A stretch of DNA of 6,044 nucleotides from Helicobacter sp. (GCA_022766795.1 JALEPE010000043.1:1-6044), one strand, 5' to 3'; counted from the stretch's first letter, positions 1 through 6,044 are shown. The notes: a model not told the origin generated them from the sequence alone. Numbers and translations: made by a program.

Positions 1-660
1 AATGTCTTTATCCCCCGTCGCTGTATGCATTGCGATGATCCCACTTGTCAAAAAATTTGTCCCTTTGGCGTGATTGGCAAAGATAACAATAATGCAGTCA
101 ATATTGATGAACATTTTTGCTTTGGCGGAGCAAAATGTCGCGATGTCTGTCCGTGGGGGATTCCACAACGACAAGCAGGGGTTGGAATTTATTTAAAACT
201 CGCCCCAAAACTTGCTGGTGGTGGCGCGATGTTTAAATGTGATATGTGTGGCGATTTGCTTGCTAAGGGTGAAAAAAGTGCGTGTGAAATTGCCTGTCCT
301 AAAAATGCCATTATTTTTGCGCCCAAAACTCAAATTATCGCGCTTGTAGAGAAAGAAAGGGCTAAGGGGAGATTCGTCTATGGCGATATTCAAAATGGTG
401 GCACAAGCACCTTTTATCTCTCTTCTATCCCTTTTGCGCGCATTGCAGAGGCAATCGCAGAAAAATATGGCACAACTCCGCAAGAATTTGATGAAACAAC
501 ACAAAAAATGGGGCGTCCGCATATGAATATAGAAGTGAAAAATTTTGTTAATGAAGATTCCACGCTTGTTAAATCCGTGCTTGCTGCACCCATTATTGGC
601 GCAATTGCCGGAGTAATCGCTGTAGCAAAATCCAAAAAAGGAAGCAACAATGAATCCTAA
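1..660 (+). CDS. fdhB: Formate dehydrogenase iron-sulfur (beta) subunit, 5' end missing
   Basis: Ferredoxin-like subunit that passes electrons from the catalytic molybdenum or tungsten subunit of a membrane-bound formate dehydrogenase to the cytochrome b subunit, on the periplasmic face. The frame is open to base 1, so the start and at least one N-terminal cysteine group lie outside the window; 219 residues are visible. Counting from the first visible residue, cysteines at 8, 11, 16 and 20 form a CX2CX4CX3CP group, 40, 46 and 50 a second group, and 80, 83, 95 and 99 a third, as expected for a multi-[4Fe-4S] protein of the FdnH/FdhB type. A hydrophobic stretch near residues 190-210 followed by lysines looks like the single C-terminal membrane anchor of this family. 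It overlaps the next gene by 11 bases, implying translational coupling. An internal ATG at base 25 is not the real start, because cluster residues precede it. Subunit identity is secure; a related DMSO-reductase-family partner is the only real alternative. Confidence 0.93.
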   Translation, partial: NVFIPRRCMHCDDPTCQKICPFGVIGKDNNNAVNIDEHFCFGGAKCRDVCPWGIPQRQAGVGIYLKLAPKLAGGGAMFKCDMCGDLLAKGEKSACEIACPKNAIIFAPKTQIIALVEKERAKGRFVYGDIQNGGTSTFYLSSIPFARIAEAIAEKYGTTPQEFDETTQKMGRPHMNIEVKNFVNEDSTLVKSVLAAPIIGAIAGVIAVAKSKKGSNNES

Positions 661-1339
661 GGCTACCATTTTAAGACAAAGTTTGCAGAATCGTATTGTG
701 CATTGGGGTATTGCCTTAAGCACATTTTCTTTAATTTTAAGCGGAATCTTTCAAATGCCTATTGCTAAGCGGTATATGATTAATGAATTGCCCTTGCTTG
801 CGTGGAGCGGGGATTATCACATTAGCCTTATTGTGCATTATGTAGGGGCGTTTTTTCTAATTTTCTTTGTTGCATTCCATTGTTATTTTCACTTTATGCG
901 GAAAGAATTTGATATTTTGCCACAAAAAGGCGATGGTATTAAAAGCTGGCTTGTCGTTAAAGCAATGGTATTAGGTGGTGATGAGCCTCCAAGCGAAAAA
1001 TATCTACCCGAGCAGAGACTTGCTTATTTATTTATCGGTTTAGTGCTGCTTTTACTCATCATCACAGGGCTTGTTAAAACATTTAAAAATCTCGCTGGAA
1101 TACATATTTCAGATGGCTTGTTTTATTGGATTGCCACCTTGCATAATTTGGGTTTGGTTTTAATCATTTTTGGTATTATCGGGCATTTGTTTGCCTTTGT
1201 CTTTAAAGAGAATCGCCCATTGCTTAGCGCAATGTTTAGCGGTAAAGTCCTAGCAGAATATATATTAAAAAGACATAGTTTATGGAAAGAAGGTTGCAGG
1301 CGTGCGCAGTCTGCTAAGGAAAAAGAAAATACTCTTTAA
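650..1339 (+). CDS. fdhC: Formate dehydrogenase cytochrome b (gamma) subunit
   Basis: Membrane di-heme cytochrome b subunit that takes electrons from FdhB and reduces menaquinone, completing the respiratory formate dehydrogenase. The 229-residue product is close to the size of E. coli FdnI. Four hydrophobic segments are visible at about residues 15-35, 57-80, 125-143 and 160-186. Histidines fit the family's heme ligands: H18 in segment 1, H57 or H63 (with H77 and H81) in segment 2, and H165 and H179 in segment 4. The ATG at 650 is supported by AAGGAAG at 638-644 and lies inside the last codons of fdhB, so the two are one operon. The C-terminus is basic and cytoplasmic-looking. No clear hairpin terminator was found in the roughly 50 bases after the stop. 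The related hydrogenase cytochrome b (HydC) has similar topology, but the FdhB neighbour decides the assignment. Confidence 0.92.
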   Translation: MNPKATILRQSLQNRIVHWGIALSTFSLILSGIFQMPIAKRYMINELPLLAWSGDYHISLIVHYVGAFFLIFFVAFHCYFHFMRKEFDILPQKGDGIKSWLVVKAMVLGGDEPPSEKYLPEQRLAYLFIGLVLLLLIITGLVKTFKNLAGIHISDGLFYWIATLHNLGLVLIIFGIIGHLFAFVFKENRPLLSAMFSGKVLAEYILKRHSLWKEGCRRAQSAKEKENTL

Positions 1340-1366
1340 AAATTCCAATGCGTTCCTATTAAAACT

Positions 1367-1395
1367 TTTCACATTACAAAATAAAGCGTTATAAT
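1367..1395 (+). promoter_or_regulatory. Probable sigma-70 promoter of ppc
   Basis: A perfect TATAAT lies at 1390-1395, about 53 bases before the inferred ppc start. Seventeen bases upstream is a weak -35-like TTTCAC (1367-1372), in keeping with the poorly conserved -35 region of this bacterial class. It is the only strong -10 box in the gap between fdhC and ppc. Transcription from it is inferred, not shown. Confidence 0.5.
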
Positions 1396-1399
1396 TGCG

Positions 1400-1422
1400 C
1401 CATTGATTCTACAATGGAATCA
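1400..1422 (+). other. Two mutually exclusive small hairpins in the ppc leader
   Basis: CCATTG (1400-1405) pairs with CAATGG (1412-1417). Overlapping it, TGATTC (1404-1409) pairs with GAATCA (1417-1422). Both are perfect 6-base stems with 6- to 7-base loops, and they cannot form together. They lie just after the predicted -10 box, so they would sit at the extreme 5' end of the ppc mRNA or act as a palindromic operator. Six-base stems arise easily by chance in such DNA, so function is speculative. Confidence 0.25.
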
Positions 1423-1448
1423 TAAAGTCGTATAAAGGAATCGCAAAA

Positions 1449-3225
1449 ATAGATAAAACTAAAGAAATAGATTTTATTTTTAGTTTAATGTGCGAGCAAC
1501 TCCGCATTAGCGCACCAGAGATTGAGCCAATTTTTATCGCATTAAAAGACGGCAAGGATTCCAACTTACTAGAGCCATTAAGCCCTCAAGAAATTTCTAG
1601 CCTCATTAAAGCCTTTACACTATACCATTTGCTATTAAAACAGCATTGATGAGCGTTACCGATTGAGCAAAGCAAATAAAAATAAAATCCAAGACACCAT
1701 AGCCGAATTAAGAGCGCAAAAATACGATGATGCAGATATTGCAAAAGTGCTAAAGAAAATCCGATTCTACCCTGTATTTACTGCACACCCAACAGAATCT
1801 CTACGCAGGACATTTTTAGAGAGTTACCACGAAATGTGCGATGATTTAGATTTATGGTTTAAATTTGGTAAAGAAAGTGCGAAAGAACATTTAAAATACC
1901 GCTTAAACCTACTTTGGAATAGCCACATCGTGCGTAGCGAGAATATTGAAGTGCTTTTTGAATTAGATAATTTATTGTATTTTATGGAAAGTTCAATCCT
2001 GCAAAGTGGTGCAAATACACTCAAAGAAGTGTGTGATTCCTTGTCATTGCTAGGAGATAAAGAAGGCTTAAAAAAATCTCCTATTAGGCTTGGAAGTTGG
2101 ATTGGTGGCGATAGAGATGGGAATCCCTATGTAACCAATGCGGTAATGCTAGAAGTGATGAAAAAACAGCACGAAACAATCATTTGCAAGTATTTAAAAC
2201 GTATTGATAAGCTAATCCGAGAATTATCCATCGCACAAGATTGCATCACGCCAACGCAAGAATTACTAGATAGTATTGAATCTAAACATTTAGATTTCAC
2301 CGCCAAGAAACTATTCCTGCAAGAATCTTTCCGCGCCAAACTCACTTGTATGCGTCAAAAACTCCAAAAACAGGCTTTTAATGCTAAACTTGCCTCAAAG
2401 TGCCTTAAGTGAGAATCGCCCCTATACGTATGCAAACTCTAAAGAATTCATTAAAGACATTACAATAATGATTGATGCTTTAGATTTTCACAGTAGCGTA
2501 TATTTACGAGAGTTAAGAGATCTTGCAACCTTAGCGGGATTCCACTTAATGCAATTAGACTTCCGCCAGCACCGCGATGTATTTTGGTCGGCGATTGCAG
2601 AGATTTTTGCGCATTTGGGCTTCGTGCAAGGGGATTTGTTGCTCTTACCTCAAGATGAGCAAACACACATCTTAAACAACGCCCTAAGCGCGCCGCTACT
2701 AGATTTAAACGCGATTTATGCCAATCTAAGCCCACAAACACAAGAAACACTGCTAAGTTTTGTAAATTTTAAATGGGCACGTGATAGGATTAGCGATAAT
2801 ATCATTGATTCTTGCATTGTTTCAATGTGTCAAAGCGCAAATGATTTGTTGTGTGTGCTTTGGTTTGCTAAACAAAGTGGATTATGGCGCAAAGATGAGA
2901 AAACGCGCATTTCTATTTCTCCTTTATTTGAAACGATTAGCGATTTAGAATCCGCACCAAAAATCTTACGCACATTGCACGCAAACCCGCATTACAACGC
3001 ATATTTACTCTCTCGCAAAAGTTACCAAGAAATTATGATTGGATATTCCGATTCCAGCAAAGATGGTGGAATCTTTGCTAGTAATTATTGCTTAAGAAAA
3101 GCGATTGAAAACCTATTGTGCTTAGAAGAGGAATTAAATATTAAATTCCGACTATTCCACGGACGCGGAGGGAGTGTAAGTCGCAGTGGCGGCGCGCTAG
3201 AGGACGCATTAAACGCTTAATAGAC
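1449..3225 (+). pseudogene. ppc: Phosphoenolpyruvate carboxylase pseudogene, 5' two-thirds
   Basis: The intact enzyme would be the cytoplasmic PEP carboxylase, adding bicarbonate to phosphoenolpyruvate to make oxaloacetate. Family motifs occur in order: FTAHPTE (catalytic histidine; bases about 1777-1800), GSWIGGDRDGNP (about 2092-2130), IMIGYSDSSKDGG (about 3035-3072) and FHGRGGSVSR (about 3155-3184). The reading frame shifts twice. Near 1637-1640, AAAA instead of AAA breaks LLNSIDERYRL. Near 2366-2370, AAAAA instead of AAAA breaks QNRLLMLNLPQ. AAGGA at 1435-1439 lies nine bases before an ATA codon at 1449; the first in-frame ATG is at 1488, so the start may be mutated. Serine (3185-3187) replaces a normally invariant glycine in the GRGG loop. 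The frame ends at TAA 3218-3220, where the inserted segment begins. Joined to the 3' part and repaired, the gene would encode about 883 residues, the length of the E. coli enzyme. The open piece beginning with TTG at 1663 is not a separate gene. Confidence 0.92.
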
Positions 3226-4030
3226 AATCTTTTCTATTAGAAGTATCTTGATATGTGCCATTATTTCTAGCTTCATCAATGCTTAAATATGTAATGCTAT
3301 AAATCTCATAAAGGTCTGTAACATATGTATTTGTGCTAGAGACATAGTAGCTATAAAGAAAGCGGAATGTTTCATTGCCTTTATTATCCGGAGCATAATT
3401 GCCTATAACTTCCCTTAGTGTGAGCTGTCCGGCTTTATCTGTTACAGAGTCGCTCACATAGCCTTTTTTGATTCTGCCTTTTTCATTAACTTCAATCCCC
3501 CAAAGTGTAACCGTGTGAGTATCATCGGTCAAGGCTGCGACGACTTTTCCGGTTTTGAAATTTTCAATCAAGGATTTTGTAATGCCTTCGCTTTGATAAT
3601 TATATCTCTCAGTCCAAAATGGAGCTCCACTAATCTTAGTTGGCCCATACGCACTTTCAAGATATGTTGGTTGTTTGTGAGTTTCATAAATTTTAAAATC
3701 TGGCGAAAACTCTTGTAGGTAGTAGATCATACCACGATATGGCTGTAATCCGCCTTGAATACCTGGATACTTTTGATAAAACCAATCTGTGATAGCCTCA
3801 TTCCCTTGTGGTGCGCCCTCTTTTAAATCTACATTGATTGTTAAATTACTTTGCCACCAGCCAAGAGCATTTCCAGCCACAGCACCCCAGCATTGATTTG
3901 GATGTTGCAAATAGGCACTCCAACCGCTCTTTATATCAACCCCACTCGCCCAAAATTCATCTGCTAATAAAGGCGTAGATAAGGTAGAGAAGCAAGCTAA
4001 AATAGCGAATTTAGATAATTTCAAACGCAT
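3209..4030 (-). CDS. Exported IdeS/Mac-like (C66) cysteine peptidase
   Basis: Predicted secreted or periplasmic papain-fold cysteine peptidase of 273 residues, shorter than streptococcal IdeS (about 340). Residues 1-23 form a signal peptide (basic start, hydrophobic core, probable cut after PLLA). The IdeS signature follows: C47 in QCWGAVAGNALGWWQ matches the nucleophile motif CGAATAGNMLHWW, H172 in HTVTLWGIEV matches HVINLWGADF, and D194 in GYVSDSVTD matches YVTDSDSN. The second Asp of that IdeS motif is Val196 here, although D198 is close. Streptococcal members cut IgG in the hinge; the substrate here is unknown and could be another host protein. The ATG at 4030 is preferred because GGGGGG (4035-4040) lies four bases before it; an in-frame ATG at 4042 would add MGGI. 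The last four residues and the stop come from ppc DNA, so the native C-terminus may be altered. It lies downstream of sodC on the same strand, with a hairpin between. Family membership rests on motif memory, not a search. Confidence 0.72.
   Translation of the reverse strand: MRLKLSKFAILACFSTLSTPLLADEFWASGVDIKSGWSAYLQHPNQCWGAVAGNALGWWQSNLTINVDLKEGAPQGNEAITDWFYQKYPGIQGGLQPYRGMIYYLQEFSPDFKIYETHKQPTYLESAYGPTKISGAPFWTERYNYQSEGITKSLIENFKTGKVVAALTDDTHTVTLWGIEVNEKGRIKKGYVSDSVTDKAGQLTLREVIGNYAPDNKGNETFRFLYSYYVSSTNTYVTDLYEIYSITYLSIDEARNNGTYQDTSNRKDCLLSV
3218..3225. repeat. Left copy of 8-base direct repeat at the insert edge
   Basis: TAATAGAC occurs here, where ppc homology stops, and again at 4869-4876, where it resumes. 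This pattern fits a target-site duplication or short-homology joining. This copy supplies the TAA that ends the left ppc frame and also encodes the last leucines of the peptidase on the other strand. Confidence 0.55.
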
Positions 4031-4186
4031 AATACCCCCCATACGCTTAATGGTAATAATTATGCCTTAATAAAACAAAAAATATCTGAATTTAAGATTT
4101 ATTCTATATTAATGAAATAGATGAGAATATTTATAAAAAGATGAATTTATAATAATTTAAATACGAAATTTGGTATCAAAATAGCC

Positions 4187-4220
4187 ACTATAAGCCTTTA
4201 ATAACCAAAAGGCTTATAGT
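4187..4220 (-). terminator. Inverted repeat after sodC, probable terminator
   Basis: ACTATAAGCCTTT (4187-4199) and AAAGGCTTATAGT (4208-4220) form a perfect 13-base-pair stem with an 8-base loop, starting 24 bases past the sodC stop. The U-run expected of a textbook terminator is imperfect: on the minus strand the stem is followed by GGCTATTTTG. It may end or attenuate sodC transcripts before the peptidase gene, or stabilise the 3' end of the mRNA. Confidence 0.6.
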
Positions 4221-4244
4221 CAAAAGCCCCTAAAAGAGCTAAAA

Positions 4245-4790
4245 TTACTTAATAACGCCACACGCCATTCTAGCACCGCCGCCGCCAAGTGCTTTTGGAT
4301 GATCGCTGTGATTATCTCCGCCGATATGAACCATAAGAGAGTGATTTTTTAACTCGCTTAAATCTTTGATTTTAGGAGATAAAACAGGATTTGTCGCTGT
4401 GCCATCAGCTGCTACATATAGAGCTGGTAGGTCGCCTTTATGTCCGTTATCATCCCAAGGAAAAGAGTGATTACCACTATTTGCTGGATCCCAGTGACCG
4501 CCCGCTTTCATACCTAGGCCTTTATCTGTCGCACCGCAATCTGGATTTGCATGAACATGGAAGCCATGTAGTCCTGGCTCTAAGCCTTTAAGATTTGGGA
4601 AAAATGCTACGCCGTAGTTTGTTTTCACTGCGATTACACTACCTACTGGAGTGTTTTTATCTTGTCCTAGTAAATCAACTTTGATCTCTACATGATCAAC
4701 GCTTTTAGGATCAAAAATCGTCATATTCGCAGCTAATAAACTAGAGCTAGCTAGCATTAAAGCAGATGCTACAAAACCAATTTTTTTCAT
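4245..4790 (-). CDS. sodC: Periplasmic Cu/Zn superoxide dismutase
   Basis: Converts superoxide to hydrogen peroxide and oxygen in the periplasm, protecting against the phagocyte burst and exogenous superoxide. The 181-residue product has an N-terminal signal peptide (about residues 1-20). Every active-site element is present: H78 and H80 (HVH) and H155 for copper, H99 as the bridging ligand in GGHWDP, H108, H117 and D120 for zinc, the disulfide pair C85 and C177, and the substrate-guiding R174. The ATG at 4790 has AAAGGAT (4795-4801) just upstream and gives a clean signal peptide; an upstream alternative start near 4829 would only add residues in front of the signal and overlap the promoter. 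The gene lies in the insert and has its own promoter. Campylobacter species commonly carry SodC while H. pylori does not, so transfer from a Campylobacter-like donor is plausible but unproven. Confidence 0.96.
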   Translation of the reverse strand: MKKIGFVASALMLASSSLLAANMTIFDPKSVDHVEIKVDLLGQDKNTPVGSVIAVKTNYGVAFFPNLKGLEPGLHGFHVHANPDCGATDKGLGMKAGGHWDPANSGNHSFPWDDNGHKGDLPALYVAADGTATNPVLSPKIKDLSELKNHSLMVHIGGDNHSDHPKALGGGGARMACGVIK

Positions 4791-4819
4791 ATTTATCCTT
4801 TGTAATGAAATAATTTTAC

Positions 4820-4848
4820 ATTGTAACAAAAAATTATTAATTTGGCAA
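4820..4848 (-). promoter_or_regulatory. sodC promoter
   Basis: On the minus strand, TTGCCA (4848-4843) and TACAAT (4825-4820) are separated by exactly 17 bases; each box matches the sigma-70 consensus at five of six positions. The predicted transcript would start about 23-25 bases before the ATG at 4790. It lies inside the insert, about 20 bases from its right edge, so the cargo is expressed independently of ppc transcription. Confidence 0.65.
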
Positions 4849-4868
4849 GGATCTTAAAATCTCAAATG

Positions 4869-4876
4869 TAATAGAC
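4869..4876. repeat. Right copy of 8-base direct repeat at the insert edge
   Basis: TAATAGAC, identical to 3218-3225. Directly after it the ppc frame is readable as GCC CTA ACA AGC (ALTS), leading to the conserved TEQGEV motif. Confidence 0.55.
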
Positions 4877-5752
4877 GCCCTAACAAGCAATAGTGTAGCA
4901 GGATTTTTAAAAACGACCGAACAAGGTGAAGTCATCAGCGAAAAATACCTAAATCCCAAAAAGGCGGAGTTTAGCTTCAATAGCGCGCTTGCAACTCTAC
5001 TTAAAAAGTCCATTTATGATAAATTTAATCAGGAATATCAAGTTAATGATTCCACTTTTGAGCATTTAATACAGATAATTAGCACAGAATCCTACAAAGC
5101 CTACCGCAAACTCGTGTATGAAACAGAAGGATTTATTGAATATTTCAAAGCAGCTACACCGATTCACTTTATTGCGCAATTAAACATAGGCTCCTGCCCA
5201 AGCAAACGCAAAAATACGCAAAGGGTGGAAGATTTACGCGCGATTCCTTGGGTGTTTGCTTGGACGCAGAATCGCGCCATAATTCCTGCATGGTATGGCT
5301 TAGGCAGTGGGTTAGAAGCAGCGTTTAGAAAAAGCGGAGATAGAGAAATATTCAGACGTTGTTATAAAGAAAATTTATTTTTCAAAACCACCATTGACAA
5401 TATCTCGCAAGTATTTTTAAAAGTAGATTTAGAGATTGCAAAGCAATATAACGCATTTGTAGATGATGCGGTATTACGCGATAAAATTTGAAATATGATT
5501 GTTAGGGAACACGATTTAACTTTACAATGGCTTTTGTATGTGCGCAATGAGGAACATTTGCTAGCAAGCGAGCAACTCATTCAAGAATCCATTTTGCTGC
5601 GCAAGCCGTTTTTAACAAGCCTGAGCTTCTTGCAACTTTGCTTAATGCGTGCCTACAAGGAAGCGGATTATCCAGAGAAAAAAGACAGAATCGCAAAACG
5701 AATTGTAACAACAATCGTTGGAATCGCACAAGGTATTAGGAACACAGGCTAA
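4869..5752 (+). pseudogene. ppc: Phosphoenolpyruvate carboxylase pseudogene, 3' third
   Basis: The C-terminal third of the same ppc gene, in one frame from the right insert edge to the TAA at 5750-5752. Recognisable elements are TEQGEV (about 4916-4933), LRAIPWVFAWTQNR (about 5237-5278), the conserved PAW/GLGSG region, and the family's terminal RNTG just before the stop. TGA at 5489-5491 interrupts the frame in DKI*NMIVREHDL, where TGG (Trp) would be a one-base change; reading resumes unshifted. Cys replaces the usual Arg in the GSRP(A/S)KR motif (codon 5195-5197). No start codon or ribosome binding site of its own is evident, so separate translation of an active enzyme is unlikely. Its end overlaps the convergent moeA stop. 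Confidence 0.92.
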
Positions 5753-6044
5753 AGCGCATTGAAGCAATCTTGTGCTTGTGGGCTAAAATCCGCCTTAAAG
5801 GGCAATACCTTAAGCAAATCACCTGCTTTAATATGCGTGTAACTAGAATCCAATAACACAAGTGCATTGCTTTGCACCATTGGTGTAACCTCTCCAGAAC
5901 CATATTTGCCGCCTTTGACAAAGCTTACAAATGCACCTTGCATCTTAGCAAGCAAAATCTCCACACGCGCCTTTCTCTTTAAATCCTCTTTTGCTTTTAG
6001 GCAAATATAACTTGGATAATGCGCAATTGCAGAGTTTAAACGCA
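5749..6044 (-). CDS. moeA: Molybdopterin molybdenumtransferase MoeA, C-terminal part
   Basis: MoeA inserts molybdate (or tungstate) into adenylylated molybdopterin in the last common step of molybdenum cofactor synthesis, in the cytoplasm. Only the last 97 residues are in the window; the frame stays open past GTG 5964 to the right edge, reading RLNSAIAHYPSY and onward, so that GTG is internal. The visible part matches the C-terminal beta-barrel domain (domain IV): a GKYGSGEVTPMVQSNALVLL block corresponding to the family's G-SG-(I/V)-SP-(L/M)-ANALV pattern, then HIKAGDLLKVLPF. Its TAG (5749-5751) overlaps the ppc stop, a tail-to-tail arrangement with no room for a terminator between the genes. 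The cofactor it makes would serve formate dehydrogenase, among other enzymes. Confidence 0.85.
   Translation of the reverse strand, partial: RLNSAIAHYPSYICLKAKEDLKRKARVEILLAKMQGAFVSFVKGGKYGSGEVTPMVQSNALVLLDSSYTHIKAGDLLKVLPFKADFSPQAQDCFNAL

Larger units (their letters stand above)
3226..4868. mobile_element. 1.64-kb cargo insertion inside ppc (no mobility gene seen)
   Basis: This segment separates two parts of one recognisable ppc gene and holds two complete minus-strand genes for exported proteins, a peptidase and sodC. Its edges are set by the TAATAGAC repeats. There is no transposase, integrase, tRNA or convincing terminal inverted repeat: the left end (AATCTTTTCTATTAG) and the reverse complement of the right end (CATTTGAGATTTTAAG) agree only loosely. 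It could be cargo moved by a transposase acting from elsewhere, a decayed element, or DNA integrated after natural transformation, which is common in this class. That it is an insertion is well supported; the mechanism is unknown. Confidence 0.7.

Noticed and set aside
193..723. Long minus-strand ORF opposite fdhB and fdhC
   Set aside because: Its product is low-complexity and Cys/Phe-rich with no family features, and both overlapped plus-strand genes are clearly real.
1663..2412. A stand-alone gene starting at TTG 1663
   Set aside because: It is the middle of ppc; the family sequence continues upstream in another frame across an A-run, and there is no ribosome binding site.
3980..4030. Lipobox (ILAC) making the peptidase a lipoprotein
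   Set aside because: The -2 leucine is atypical and the cysteine is in the middle of the hydrophobic core; cleavage after PLLA fits better.
4035..4040. Phase-variable poly-G tract before the peptidase
   Set aside because: Six G's is shorter than tracts known to vary in this class, and it works well as a ribosome binding site.
4791..4829. Longer sodC start near 4829
   Set aside because: It would put residues before a well-formed signal peptide, start inside the promoter region, and ignore the AAAGGAT placed correctly for 4790.
3226..4868. Insertion sequence or transposon with its own transposase
   Set aside because: Both ORFs in the segment are identifiable as peptidase and sodC, and no transposase fragment or clear terminal inverted repeat was found.
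5489..5491. Selenocysteine recoding of the TGA in ppc
   Set aside because: PEP carboxylase has no selenocysteine, the gene has several other lesions, and no insertion-element hairpin is apparent after the TGA.
5362..5921. Minus-strand ORFs at 5362-5580 and 5736-5921
   Set aside because: They are antisense shadows of ppc and of the real moeA frame, with no recognisable motifs.

Overview
The window looks like chromosomal DNA from a Campylobacterota bacterium, most likely an enterohepatic Helicobacter or close relative. This rests on its AT-rich codons, the paired formate dehydrogenase iron-sulfur and cytochrome b subunits, and AAGGA-type ribosome binding sites in poly-A context. The genus is inferred from protein character only; no database search was possible.

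Layout, left to right. (1) Positions 1-1339, plus strand: the 3' end of fdhB (cut by the left edge) overlaps fdhC by 11 bases. They encode the electron-transfer and membrane heme subunits of a respiratory formate dehydrogenase. (2) About 1380-5752, plus strand: a phosphoenolpyruvate carboxylase gene (ppc) that retains nearly every family motif but is broken many times. The lesions are a doubtful start codon, two +1 frameshifts in A-runs, a 1.64-kb insertion after the GRGG glycine loop, an in-frame TGA, and substitutions at two normally conserved residues. (3) Positions 3226-4868: the insertion, read entirely from the minus strand. It carries a periplasmic Cu/Zn superoxide dismutase (sodC) with its own promoter and, downstream, an exported papain-like cysteine peptidase resembling the IdeS/Mac (C66) IgG-cleaving family. 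An 8-base direct repeat (TAATAGAC) lies at both edges, and no transposase or integrase is visible. (4) From 5749 to the right edge, minus strand: the 3' end of moeA, converging on ppc with the stop codons overlapping.

The main point is that a housekeeping anaplerotic gene appears to have been replaced by a two-gene cargo of exported, plausibly host-facing proteins: one detoxifies superoxide, the other may cut a host protein such as an immunoglobulin. The peptidase frame runs out of the insert and takes its last four amino acids and stop codon from ppc DNA, which fixes the arrangement as an insertion into a once-intact gene. Formate dehydrogenase needs a molybdenum or tungsten cofactor and MoeA makes it, but they lie 4.4 kb apart on opposite strands, so a regulatory link is not shown.
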